Below the pieces are notes generated by a model. It had not been told where the DNA came from. It worked only from the letters and a program-made list of their open reading frames with translations, and made no database searches. 64,000 bases of DNA from Haloimpatiens lingqiaonensis (GTDB taxonomy: Bacteria; Bacillota; Clostridia; Clostridiales; Clostridiaceae), in the NCBI RefSeq assembly GCF_044502415.1, contig NZ_CP172402.1, one strand, 5' to 3'. The translations under genes and the position numbers were made by a program. Of the stretch, positions 47,269-60,588 are shown piece after piece. The first letter of the stretch is position 1, and each line of letters starts with the position of its first letter.

Positions 47269-47311
47269 ACACCGAAAATATAGTATGAATATATTTTCGG
47301 TGTTTATTTTT
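47269..47311 (+). terminator. Terminator after pckA
   Basis: ACACCGAAAATATA / TATATTTTCGGTGT with 7-nt loop, then TTATTTTT. Confidence 0.88.
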
Positions 47312-47332
47312 GTATAAAAAAGGGGTGTAAAG

Positions 47333-48481
47333 ATGAAAAATAAATTTTTAAAATTTCTATTTGCGGGGTTATTAGTGGTAATGGTTGCATTGGCTTTTAA
47401 TAAATATGGGTTTATGGAGTCTAAAAAAGATAAAATAGTTGTAGAGAAATGGGAAAATTTATATTCTGGAGAGAATATTCAATTTTATTATCAAGATAAA
47501 CAGGATATGAACATTCAAAAATTAGATGAAACATTTAAACTCAAAGAATTAACTAAAGAAGAAGGAGAAGATTTGAAAAAGGCACTAACTGTTTTAAAAT
47601 GGTTAGGTGAAAAAATAAAATACAATCCAAACAGTATGAGTAGTGAAGACTATGCAATTGAAATAATAAAAAAATCTAAAGATAATGAAATAAGTATAAA
47701 TGATAAAGATTACTGCTCGCTATATGCAGAAGTAGCAACGGCTGCTGGGTTAAATGTTAGAAAAGGTGAATTAAGGGCTAAAGAAGTTAATAAACAAAAG
47801 AAAAAGTATAATCATTTTGTATGTGAAGTGTGGAGTGATAAGTATAATAAATGGATAATGTTAGATCCAGCTAATGGCCATTATATAAACAATGATGGTA
47901 AGCCTTTAAGTGCAATGGAGGTTATAAGTAAAAGTGGTGATAATATAGAGGTAATGGGAGGCAATGAATCTAAAAAGTATATAAAAGATATAAAAAAATA
48001 CTTATATTCGTACACTATACCTATAGATAATAGTATATATGGAATAAAGAAAAGTAATTCCTTTATAACCTATATAGGTAAAGGGGATTTACCAGAAATC
48101 TATATAAATAACTCTGTAATACAACCTACTATTTTTACGGATAAGGACCTACTATTCAATATTTCACCTAAAGTAAAATATGAAGCTGAAAAAGTAAAAA
48201 AAGATACTACGGCAACTTTAATATTTTCAGAACAAAAAAATGATAATGGCAAGTCTAATGATAAAGTTAATAATAAAAATAAAATACAGTTATATGGGGG
48301 AGTATTTAAGGATAGTGCTATGGAGGAAAAATATTATGTAAGCATAAATAATGTTTGGAGAGAGGTAAAGAACAGTTATTTTCAATTAACTTTAGATGAA
48401 GGAAAAAATATAATAAAGCTTTCAATGGATAAGGAAAAAATTCAAAGGGAAATAATAATAAATTGTACTATGGAGAAATAG
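47333..48481 (+). CDS. Exported transglutaminase-like protein
   Basis: 382 residues with an N-terminal hydrophobic anchor or signal (about 7-24). The transglutaminase-like core shows the catalytic triad in order: Cys in DKDYCSLYAEVA, His in KYNHFVCEVW and Asp in IMLDPANGHY. The C-terminal 180 residues are probably beta-rich and unassigned. Such proteins often act as proteases or cross-linkers outside the cell. Substrate unknown. AAAGGGGTG precedes ATG 47333. Confidence 0.8.
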   Translation: MKNKFLKFLFAGLLVVMVALAFNKYGFMESKKDKIVVEKWENLYSGENIQFYYQDKQDMNIQKLDETFKLKELTKEEGEDLKKALTVLKWLGEKIKYNPNSMSSEDYAIEIIKKSKDNEISINDKDYCSLYAEVATAAGLNVRKGELRAKEVNKQKKKYNHFVCEVWSDKYNKWIMLDPANGHYINNDGKPLSAMEVISKSGDNIEVMGGNESKKYIKDIKKYLYSYTIPIDNSIYGIKKSNSFITYIGKGDLPEIYINNSVIQPTIFTDKDLLFNISPKVKYEAEKVKKDTTATLIFSEQKNDNGKSNDKVNNKNKIQLYGGVFKDSAMEEKYYVSINNVWREVKNSYFQLTLDEGKNIIKLSMDKEKIQREIIINCTMEK

Positions 48482-48674
48482 GGCACTTGAATTTTATAAT
48501 TCAGTTCGTAAAACCTCGTACCCTTGTTTTAGAGTAGTTCCCTAATTAATTTAACTTTAATACATAAATTTCAAGTTTTACATTAGATAAATAAATGTTC
48601 TTAATTTGAAATTAAATATTTAAAATTTAAAATGAAAGTTGAAATTACTAAAGAATTTCTTCGAGTTATATTTT

Positions 48675-48699
48675 AAAAACTCCTTTAAAGGAGTTTTTT
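48675..48699 (+). terminator. Terminator ahead of uppP
   Basis: AAAACTCCTTT / AAAGGAGTTTT with T-run; 194 bases beyond the transglutaminase gene. A small hairpin TGAATTTTATAATTCA lies just after that gene at 48487-48502. Confidence 0.7.
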
Positions 48700-48733
48700 C
48701 ATTGTATTGAGTATAGGTTAATTTTTTAATTAG

Positions 48734-48763
48734 TTGAACTAAAGTGTATGTATAATGTATAAT
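48734..48763 (+). promoter_or_regulatory. Promoter of uppP
   Basis: TTGAAC (48734-48739), 18-bp spacer, TATAAT (48758-48763). A second TATAAT lies at 48751. Confidence 0.65.
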
Positions 48764-48813
48764 TAATAAAGTGTTGAAGAGAAAAGAGATTTTAAATATT
48801 GGAGGAAAAAATT

Positions 48814-49632
48814 ATGGATTTAATACTTATATTGAAGGCTATTGTCACTGGAATAGTTGAGGGTATAACAGAGTTTTTACCAGTATCATCTACTGGGCAT
48901 ATGATAATAGCACAAAATTTCATGAACTTTAATAATGATTTTTCTAAGATGTTTGCTGAGGTAATTCAGTTGGGAGCAATACTAGCTATAGTGGTTTTAT
49001 ATTGGAATAAAATATGGAAATCACTTAAGAATCTTGTTCCAGGAAAATGGGGATTTAAGCTTTGGTTTAATATTGTTGTTGCTTGTATTCCATCAGGAGT
49101 CCTTGGAGTTTTATTTCACAAAAAAATAGAAGAGCATTTATTTAGTATTCCAACAGTAGCAGCGGCATTAGTAGTAGGTGGAATATGGATGATATATGCA
49201 GAAAATAAACATAGAACAAATTATTATACAAGGGATATAGATGATGTAACACTAGTACAAGCTATTAAAATAGGATGCTTTCAGTGTTTAGCTCTTTGGC
49301 CAGGAATGTCTAGATCTGCTTCTACTATAATAGGGGCTTGGATTAGTGGACTTTCTACAGTGGCAGCAGCGGAATTTTCATTTTTCCTTGCAATTCCTAC
49401 TATGGTAGGTATGTCTGGAATAAGTTTATTAAAGTATAAAGCTGCGTTAAGTTTATCAGAAATAGTAGCTTTGTCTGTAGGATTTTTGGTATCATTTATA
49501 GTTGCGTTAATTGTAGTTGATAAATTTATAGGATATTTAAAGAAAAAGCCTATGAAAGTTTTTGCTATATATAGAATAATAATAGGAGTATTATTATTAG
49601 GTCTATCATTTGCACATATTATTACAGTTTAG
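48814..49632 (+). CDS. uppP: Undecaprenyl-diphosphatase (UppP/BacA)
   Basis: Membrane phosphatase recycling undecaprenyl pyrophosphate for wall synthesis; its activity limits bacitracin action. 272 residues from ATG 48814 (GGAGG 8 bases upstream; the upstream TTG overlaps it). Motifs GIVEGITEFLPVSSTGH and LWPGMSRSAST are diagnostic; about eight helices. Single-gene unit. Confidence 0.96.
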   Translation: MDLILILKAIVTGIVEGITEFLPVSSTGHMIIAQNFMNFNNDFSKMFAEVIQLGAILAIVVLYWNKIWKSLKNLVPGKWGFKLWFNIVVACIPSGVLGVLFHKKIEEHLFSIPTVAAALVVGGIWMIYAENKHRTNYYTRDIDDVTLVQAIKIGCFQCLALWPGMSRSASTIIGAWISGLSTVAAAEFSFFLAIPTMVGMSGISLLKYKAALSLSEIVALSVGFLVSFIVALIVVDKFIGYLKKKPMKVFAIYRIIIGVLLLGLSFAHIITV

Positions 49633-49868
49633 AGATTATATTTAAATTAATAACTTGCCACATAAATCTTAAAATCTATTTTAGATAAATAAACATTTCA
49701 AATTTAAAATTTAGAATGTAAAATAGGAATTTGTGGAGGAAGTATGAAGTGACAAGTGACAATTGACAATTGTCAATGGACAATTAAGTAAGAAGTAAGA
49801 GTGAATGGGGATTTTCCTCCACTGCGTTACGGAAAATCTTCAATTAAATAAATGTAATAGTAAAACAA

Positions 49869-50023
49869 GCTATAATTATTTCGCTAAATGGAGTAGTTAT
49901 AGCTTTTCTTTTTAGGTCTTTAAAAATCTTTTATTGGCGATAGCTAGCAAAAATATAGAAATATTAAATATTAAATATCAAATATCAATTAATGTTGAAA
50001 TTCCTATGGAATTTCTTAAATTA
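49869..50023 (-). repeat. Dispersed repeat unit A, copy 2
   Basis: Reverse-complement of unit A at 25353-25510, with the same CCGCCAATAAAA-like core (here TATCGCCAATAAAA) and the short GATATTT units. Its end GCTATAATTATTTCGCTAAA can pair with ATGGAGTAGTTATAGC to form a hairpin. Confidence 0.78.
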
Positions 50024-50099
50024 GAATTGGTGGAGGAAGTAAGAAGTTGAGCATTTAAAAAGTTCTTTTGGCGTAGCACGTTGATTTATAATGAAAAAT

Positions 50100-50234
50100 T
50101 TATCCGATGACTACCTGCCGTAACACTCCCACTTCTAACAAAGTGGGAGATAACGGCAGCTACGTCCCTGGATAAGGATCTCTAACCTTCAGTTGGAGTA
50201 AAAACTCCATCTGAAGCTAAGAGCTCTGTTTATA
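50100..50234 (-). repeat. 134-bp two-hairpin element, copy 3
   Basis: Same element as at 29514, opposite strand. It lies between repeat units A and B of the second cassette; the first cassette has no such insert. Confidence 0.92.
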
Positions 50235-50249
50235 TTAATGGTTACCATA

Positions 50250-50392
50250 TAACTTTTCGAACGGCTTCGCCTAAAAAGATTATTATCCCTTTCTTTTTAT
50301 AACTTAAAGATTTTCTGAATAAAATGAAGAAAATCCACATTATTTGATATTTGATATTTAATATTTAATATTTAATATTTATATATTTAGGT
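50250..50392 (-). repeat. Dispersed repeat unit B, copy 2
   Basis: Reverse complement of 25090-25232 with changes: AATGTGGATTTTCTTCATTT is exact, then GCGAAGCCGTTC against CGAAGTCGTTC. Confidence 0.68.
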
Positions 50393-50426
50393 TGCTCTCT
50401 CCACCGTGACGATATATGCATGAACT

Positions 50427-50659
50427 GAAAAATTTGATTTTAATGGAGTGATAAATGTGAAATTTAGGACTATTGAACTAGCCTTAGAACTTCTTTATTT
50501 GTCCATTTAAAGCACCGTTAAGAAGTTTTCATTGCTTGAGCGAGGCACGAGTGAGTTTGAAAACTTTAGGGGCTTTAAATGGACAAATATTAGAAGTTCT
50601 TGGCGTATTGTTCAAGTCCAAAATTTCACATTTATCACGGAATTAAAATCAGATTTTTC
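50427..50659. repeat. 233-bp imperfect palindrome upstream of the rRNA operon
   Basis: Left arm segments (GAAAAATTTGATTTTAAT, TGATAAATGTGAAATTT, TTAGAACTTCT, TTATTTGTCCATTTAAAGC) recur as complements in reverse order on the right. The centre is near 50540-50560 around CTTGAGCGAGGCACGAGTGAG. No coding frame. It could fold as a long hairpin RNA, or be a MITE-like remnant. Confidence 0.85.
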
Positions 50660-50834
50660 CTATGCACTTACTTTCATTGATAATTAAACATTAAAATTTA
50701 TAAGTATATGTTCCTATTCACCTAATGTATAGCTTAAAATTCATATGTGAAAGTTGAGTTATTATGAAATTGTACAAGTAGAGTTGGTTTGATTTAAATA
50801 TAAAAAATAATTTACAAAAAACATTTTAATTTTG

Positions 50835-50863
50835 TTGACAAAGTATATTTTAAATGATAGAAT
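50835..50863 (+). promoter_or_regulatory. Promoter of the rRNA operon
   Basis: TTGACA (50835-50840), 17-bp spacer, TAGAAT (50858-50863). Confidence 0.88.
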
Positions 50864-50884
50864 ATTATTCGTTGAAGGACACAA

Positions 50885-50911
50885 ACTGGTCTTTGAAAAT
50901 TAAACAGAGAT
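50885..50911 (+). promoter_or_regulatory. rrn boxA and left arm of the 16S processing stem
   Basis: GGTCTTTGAAAAT matches the boxA antitermination signal. AAAATTAAACAGAGAT (50896-50911) is exactly complementary to 52607-52622, beyond 16S, giving the RNase III stalk. Confidence 0.82.
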
Positions 50912-51036
50912 GATGATGATAAATCATAAAGTCAGTGAATTTGAGTTTGAGAGCAAGCTCTTAAAATGAGGTTAAACACTAACGTGTTTAACTAAGTGAC
51001 TATGCCAAATCGAAGATTTGGAATATCTACTTATTT

Positions 51037-52835
<1,799 letters not shown>

Positions 52836-52911
52836 GGGGGATTAGCTCAGCTGGGAGAGCACCTGCCTTGCACGCAGGGGGTCAAGGGTTCGAATCCCTT
52901 ATTCTCCACCA
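52836..52911 (+). tRNA. tRNA-Ala (TGC)
   Basis: Anticodon loop CTTGCAC; acceptor GGGGGAT / ATTCTCC with G-U pairs; encoded CCA. Within the rRNA operon. Confidence 0.97.
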
Positions 52912-52914
52912 TGA

Positions 52915-52991
<77 letters not shown>

Positions 52992-53016
52992 ATTGTTCTT
53001 TGAAAATTGCACAGTG
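52992..53016 (+). promoter_or_regulatory. Second boxA and left arm of the 23S processing stem
   Basis: TTGTTCTTTGAAAATT is a boxA. Bases 52993-53016 are complementary to 56115-56138 with one mismatch in 24, so they form the 23S stalk. Confidence 0.82.
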
Positions 53017-53089
53017 AAGAAAAAGTAGAAATTATTACAATTGTGATGATTTCACTGGAGAATCAATTAAAATAAATTAATTAGTAACT

Positions 53090-53155
53090 AGTCGTTAGAT
53101 AACTAGCAAGCTAAGCACTAGCACGCTAGCACACTAGCCAACTAGCAAACTAATA
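53090..53155. repeat. CTAG-rich repeat before 23S
   Basis: Repeats of AACTAGCAAG, GCACTAGC, ACACTAGCC. Related stretches occur at 56155-56240 and 3138-3260. Confidence 0.6.
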
Positions 53156-53158
53156 ACA

Positions 53159-56063
<2,905 letters not shown>

Positions 56064-56154
56064 AAAGATAATTGACAGTTGACAATTGACAATTGACAAT
56101 TAAAAGATTTTCCACACTGTGCAATTTTGAAAGAACAATAAGTTCTTTTTTTAG

Positions 56155-56240
56155 TAAGCTAGTCCGTTAAACTCTAGTAACTAGATACGCTGCGCAGCAG
56201 CTAAATACTAGCCCTCTAGACGCTAGCCCACTAGCCCACT
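56155..56240. repeat. CTAG-rich repeat between 23S and 5S
   Basis: CTCTAGTAACTAGATACGC, ATACTAGCCCTCTAGACGC and GCCCACTAGCCCACT; the same family as at 3138 and 53090. Just before it, at 56069-56103, AATTGACA is repeated four times. Confidence 0.6.
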
Positions 56241-56247
56241 GAATTTA

Positions 56248-56364
56248 TCTGGTGATTATGGCTTGAAGGTAACACCCCTTCCCATTCCGAACAGGACGGT
56301 TAAGCTTCAAAGCGCCGATGGTACTGCAGGGGAAGCCCTGTGGGAGAGTAGGTCGTCGCCAGGT
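56248..56364 (+). rRNA. rrf: 5S ribosomal RNA
   Basis: TCTGGTGATTATGGC start, CCATTCCGAACAGGACGGTT loop region, ends GTCGTCGCCAGGT; about 117 nt. Confidence 0.95.
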
Positions 56365-56371
56365 TGAATAT

Positions 56372-56446
<75 letters not shown>

Positions 56447-56449
56447 TAT

Positions 56450-56477
56450 AAAGAGGCATAAGCCTCTTTTTTTATTT
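56450..56477 (+). terminator. Terminator of the rRNA operon
   Basis: AAAGAGGC ATAA GCCTCTTT followed by T-run. Confidence 0.92.
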
Positions 56478-56599
56478 TTTGAAAATAAATTGTTTCCAAA
56501 CTATGTACTTTTTAATTTTATTTTAACAATTTTACAATAAAATATGATATATTAAATATGTATTTGTATTATTCAATTGATTTAGGGGGGAGGTGAACT

Positions 56600-56665
56600 G
56601 TGGCAAAAACATTAATAATTCTTATAAAAAAGGAGTTTAACATATTCCATATAGAATTTTATTAG
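56600..56665 (+). CDS. 21-residue small ORF ahead of the chemoreceptor gene
   Basis: GTG start, preceded at ideal distance by AGGGGGGAGGTGA, one of the strongest ribosome-binding sites in the window. The product is short and hydrophobic at the N-terminus (AKTLIILIKKEFNIF), ending 20 bases before the ATG of the next gene. It could be a leader peptide coupling translation, or chance. A similar ribosome-binding site and start occur at 1419-1439 without an open frame. Confidence 0.45.
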   Translation: MAKTLIILIKKEFNIFHIEFY

Positions 56666-56685
56666 TTTTTGTAACAGGAAAACAA

Positions 56686-59154
56686 ATGTTATTCAATAAG
56701 AAAAAACATCAAAAGGTAGAAGTTATTGAAAAAGATGAAATTGATAATAATGAAATTTTGGAAAAAATATATAAAATGAATATTAAAGAAAAATATCAAA
56801 GTATACTTAGTGAAAAGGTTTTTATACAATCTGAAGGTACTTTAGATATTACTGAGCAATTAATTAAATCGGTAGAGGGAATAAATAATCAATTAGATAT
56901 AAATTCTAACAATATAGCTAAAACAGTGGATGTATCCTCAGAAGTGGGGGCTTTTTCAGAAGAAGTAAATGCTAGTGTACAGGAAACTTTGAATGTAATT
57001 GCAAATATGATGGATAAAGCTGACTTAGGTCAAGAATCAGTAGATAATTTAATAAAAAGTATAAATATAATAAAAAATACTGTTTTTAATATGGAAGAGG
57101 CACTGCTTAAGTTATCTGAAAAATATAGTAAAATAAAAGGTATAGTAGATACTATAAAAGGTATAGCTAAGACAACTCATTTATTATCCTTAAATGCTAA
57201 TATAGAAGCTGCTAGGGCAGGAGAAGCTGGAAAAGGATTTGTTGTAGTAGCTGGAGAAGTTAAGAAATTGGCTGAAAACAGTTCTATATCTGCAGACGAA
57301 ATAGATAAAATAATAGAAGAAATTACTACGGTTACAGATAAGACATTAGAAATTATAAAGGATGGAGCGGAAAAGGTCTCACAGAGTACTAATATTGCTG
57401 GGGAAAGTAAGAAATCTATAGATGAGCTATTAGAATCTGTAGATAGAACAAAAGTTATTTCAGAGCAAATAGCAATTGCAGTTAGAGAGCAAACGGAAAA
57501 AAATCAATATATGATTTCAGTTATAAGTGAAATGGTAGAAGGAAGCGAAAAAGTAAAGACTTATAATGAAGGTATATCTGTTAATGTTGAAAGGCAGAGA
57601 GCAGCATTAAGTGTTCTAAAAGAAACTATTACTAATTTAAAAGAACTATCTATAAGCAGCGATAATATGCATAAAGATAATGTACATAAAGATAATGTGA
57701 ATTTTAATATTTGTTTCGATAAGGTACAATCATTTGATCCATTAAAAGCTACGGATATGAATACAATAGGTGTATTATCTTTAATAAATATTGGTTTAGT
57801 TCAATTTGGTACTGGGACAGATGTAATAGGAGCATTAGCTAAAAGCTGGCATTTAGAAGAGGATAATGTAACTTGGGGTTTTCAATTGAGAAGGGGATTG
57901 AAATTCCATAATGGCAGAGATATAACCGCTAGAGATGTAAAATTTTCTTTTGAAAGATTATTAAGTAGAGCAGAAAATTCGCCAAATAGATGGCTATTGA
58001 GTATAATTAGGGGTTCAAAGGAGTTTTATGAAGGAAGGATTTCAGAAGTTAATGGTATAATTGTTAGTGGAGATTATAACTTAAAAATTGTATTAGAACA
58101 TCCATATAGCTCTTTTGTAAATAATTTAGCTCATGGTTCATGTGTAATACTACCTAGAGAAGAGATATCTAATATAGATGCAAAACCTGTTGGAGCAGGA
58201 CCTTTTAAATTTAGAGAATATAAAAAGGAAGAAGAAATATTAGTATTAGACAAATTTGAGCAATATGGTTTAGGAGAAGCTATGATAGACCAAATAAATA
58301 TAATGTACAATCTAGAAGATGATACTAAAGCATTTTTAGAGGGTAATTTGGATTATGTAAGGATTTCTCCAGAAAATATAAAAATAATAAAAGATGAAGG
58401 ATTTGTTATAAATAAACAAGTATGTTTAGGTTCTAGATTTATAACTTTTAATTTTCAAAGAAACAATTCACTATTAAATAATAAAAAAATTAGACAAGCT
58501 ATTAATTATTCTGTTGACCGAGAAAGAATCATAGAAGAAGCTATGGGTGGATTAGAAATAGAGAATAGCGGATTGATACCTCCTATAATATTAAATGGAA
58601 AGAAAACCATAGGGTATAAAAGAAATTTACAAAAAGCTAAAGAATTTATGGCTGAAAGTGGTATCAGAAATGGAAAGTTATCCTTACTAATATCTACTGA
58701 TGGAGGTAATAAATATATACATTCCTCTATAGCTAAGATTTTAAAAGAAAACTTAAGAGATATAGGAATAGAATTAACTGTAAAAGAAGTAAAATCAGCT
58801 GAATATTATAGTAAAGAAAATGTTGATAGTTGCGATATGATTGTCTATGGGTGGATGGGTGATTCAGGTACTGCAGATAATTTTATGGAGCCATTAATGG
58901 ATTTAGAAAACCCTGCCAATAGAAGTAGATATGATAATCCAAAAGCAATGGAAATGATAAATGAAATTAAAAAAATAAATAATCCTTATAAATACAGAGA
59001 TATGTTAGAAAAAATGGAAGAGGCAATAGTAGAAGATGCCCCATACATTTTCTTAAGCAGCATATGCACAAATTATGCCTTTAATAAAAAAGTAAAAGGA
59101 TTAAAGGTCACACCATTGAATTTAATTAATTTGCAAGATGTTTGGAAAGAATAG
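56686..59154 (+). CDS. Soluble chemoreceptor fused to a family 5 solute-binding domain
   Basis: 822 residues. Residues about 60-320 are a methyl-accepting chemotaxis signalling domain; the hairpin tip is LLSLNANIEAARAGEAGKGF (about 166-185) followed by VVVAGEVKKLAENS. A short linker with HKDNV twice (329-338) leads to an OppA/DppA/NikA-type SBP_bac_5 domain (about 339-822): SFDPLKATDMNT, LAKSWHLEEDNVTWGFQLRR, KFHNGRDITARDVKFSFERL, KIRQAINYSVDRERI. I see no signal peptide, lipobox or membrane helix. So ligand binding and CheA/CheW coupling would both be cytoplasmic. The ribosome-binding site (ACAGGAAAAC) is modest. The assignment of both domains is firm; function is inferred. Confidence 0.9.
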   Translation: MLFNKKKHQKVEVIEKDEIDNNEILEKIYKMNIKEKYQSILSEKVFIQSEGTLDITEQLIKSVEGINNQLDINSNNIAKTVDVSSEVGAFSEEVNASVQETLNVIANMMDKADLGQESVDNLIKSINIIKNTVFNMEEALLKLSEKYSKIKGIVDTIKGIAKTTHLLSLNANIEAARAGEAGKGFVVVAGEVKKLAENSSISADEIDKIIEEITTVTDKTLEIIKDGAEKVSQSTNIAGESKKSIDELLESVDRTKVISEQIAIAVREQTEKNQYMISVISEMVEGSEKVKTYNEGISVNVERQRAALSVLKETITNLKELSISSDNMHKDNVHKDNVNFNICFDKVQSFDPLKATDMNTIGVLSLINIGLVQFGTGTDVIGALAKSWHLEEDNVTWGFQLRRGLKFHNGRDITARDVKFSFERLLSRAENSPNRWLLSIIRGSKEFYEGRISEVNGIIVSGDYNLKIVLEHPYSSFVNNLAHGSCVILPREEISNIDAKPVGAGPFKFREYKKEEEILVLDKFEQYGLGEAMIDQINIMYNLEDDTKAFLEGNLDYVRISPENIKIIKDEGFVINKQVCLGSRFITFNFQRNNSLLNNKKIRQAINYSVDRERIIEEAMGGLEIENSGLIPPIILNGKKTIGYKRNLQKAKEFMAESGIRNGKLSLLISTDGGNKYIHSSIAKILKENLRDIGIELTVKEVKSAEYYSKENVDSCDMIVYGWMGDSGTADNFMEPLMDLENPANRSRYDNPKAMEMINEIKKINNPYKYRDMLEKMEEAIVEDAPYIFLSSICTNYAFNKKVKGLKVTPLNLINLQDVWKE

Positions 59155-59182
59155 TAAGTAATGTGAATTAAGGCATATAAAA

Positions 59183-59245
59183 ATACACCAGTATGTCCAA
59201 GGTTTGTGTAAACAAATATGGATGTTCTGGTGTATAATTTTTTAT
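59183..59245 (+). terminator. Terminator after the chemoreceptor fusion gene
   Basis: ATACACCAG...TGTCC at 59183-59198 pairs with GGATGTTCTGGTGTAT at 59220-59235, then AATTTTTTA. Confidence 0.8.
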
Positions 59246-59321
59246 TGTATATATTAGTTTAATTATAAGTATAGTGTTATTGAGTTATAGGGTTTTCAAT
59301 GCTTTGCCATAAAAATATATC

Positions 59322-60242
59322 TTAGTTTTTTGTGGTTACTTTTATATTTTTACCATCACCAGATACGAGTATATTTCCATCTAAATCAGATCTATATAAT
59401 TTACAATTGATCTTTTTTAATTTAGATATGGTTTCCCTATGAGGATGACCATATTTATTATCTTTTCCACAAGTAGCTATAGCTATTTTAGGGTTTACAT
59501 TTTTTAAAAATACTTCTGAAGTAGAGGAAACACTGCCATGATGGCCTAGTTTTAAAACCTCAGCAGATACATCATATTTTTTAGATAATACATCCTTTTC
59601 CACTAAAGCTTCAGCATCTCCTGTAAATAAAAATTTATTATCTTTATATTTTAGCTTAATTATAGGTGAATAATTATTTAATTCATCATAATCATTTCTA
59701 TTTGGTGATAACATTTCGCAGATTGCATCTTTACCTAAGTCTAAAGAAACACCTTCTTTAGCTACATGTATTTTTAAATTTTTAGATTTTAGTGCATTAA
59801 TCATGTCTCTATAAGTTTTAGTAGTATGAGTTTTTTTAGGTGCATAGAAATTTACTACATCAAAGGAATTTATAATATAACTGGCACCACCTATATGATC
59901 TTCATGGGGATGGGTTACTATAAAATAGTCCAATTTCTTTATATTTACTTTCTTTAAATATGAAATTAGTTTATCTTTACTGTCTCTAGGACCAGCATCT
60001 ATTAGCATGTTTTTATTGTTTACTTGAACTAGTATACTATCGCCTTGTCCCACGTTTATATAGTGTACAAGAATATTATTTGGTGATTTTTCGGATTTCC
60101 CCCTTGTAGTTTTTACAGTATCATTAGTAGCAGTATTTTTATTAGATGGATTTATATTATTAGAACTAGCACATCCAACTAATAAAAACGTAGAAATCAC
60201 CATTGATAAAAATAAATAAATATGTTTTTTGAATACTTTCAT
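59322..60242 (-). CDS. ComEC-like metallo-beta-lactamase-fold lipoprotein
   Basis: 306 residues. Signal peptide ending in lipobox LVGC (Cys about 24). The mature part, after a low-complexity Asn/Thr/Lys linker, is an MBL-fold hydrolase: GQGDSILVQVNNKNMLIDAG, zinc motif THPHEDHIGG, FTGDAE and LGHHGS. It resembles the C-terminal domain of the DNA-uptake protein ComEC but is a free, surface-attached protein. Possibly an extracellular nuclease or phosphodiesterase; substrate unknown. GGAGGTATTTT precedes ATG 60242. Confidence 0.87.
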   Translation of the reverse strand: MKVFKKHIYLFLSMVISTFLLVGCASSNNINPSNKNTATNDTVKTTRGKSEKSPNNILVHYINVGQGDSILVQVNNKNMLIDAGPRDSKDKLISYLKKVNIKKLDYFIVTHPHEDHIGGASYIINSFDVVNFYAPKKTHTTKTYRDMINALKSKNLKIHVAKEGVSLDLGKDAICEMLSPNRNDYDELNNYSPIIKLKYKDNKFLFTGDAEALVEKDVLSKKYDVSAEVLKLGHHGSVSSTSEVFLKNVNPKIAIATCGKDNKYGHPHRETISKLKKINCKLYRSDLDGNILVSGDGKNIKVTTKN

Positions 60243-60333
60243 AAAATACCTCCAGTTTAAATATTAAATGCATATCTATATTATATATATAACATAAGTT
60301 TAATAAAAGCAATTTGAAACTAAATTTTAAATT

Positions 60334-60467
60334 TTATCCGATGACTACCTGCCGTAACACTCCCACTTTTAACAAAGTGCGAGATAACGGCAGCTACGTC
60401 CCTGGATAACGATCTCTAAGCTTCAGTTGGGGTAAAAACTCCATCTGAAGGTTAGAGCTCTGTTTAT
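60334..60467 (-). repeat. 134-bp two-hairpin element, copy 4
   Basis: Same element; hairpin 1 has its arms exchanged relative to the other three copies (arm order CTAACCTTCAG then CTGAAGCTTAG). Hairpin 2 has one mismatch (CTCGCAC). It lies between the divergent ComEC-like and plsC genes, behind the start of the former. Confidence 0.92.
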
Positions 60468-60588
60468 GGTTTGAATTTAGAAAGATAGCAGTTAAATTAA
60501 AATTCGGTGTTTATACTATACGGTTGAAAAGAGAAATAAGCATTAGTATAATATAATTAGCTAAAAAAGTAAAAGGAAGGTATGACCA

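Noticed and set aside
49633..51036. A hidden protein gene in the 1.4-kb gap upstream of the rRNA operon
   Set aside because: No frame with a ribosome-binding site; the gap is explained by repeat units, the two-hairpin element, the palindrome and the rrn leader.
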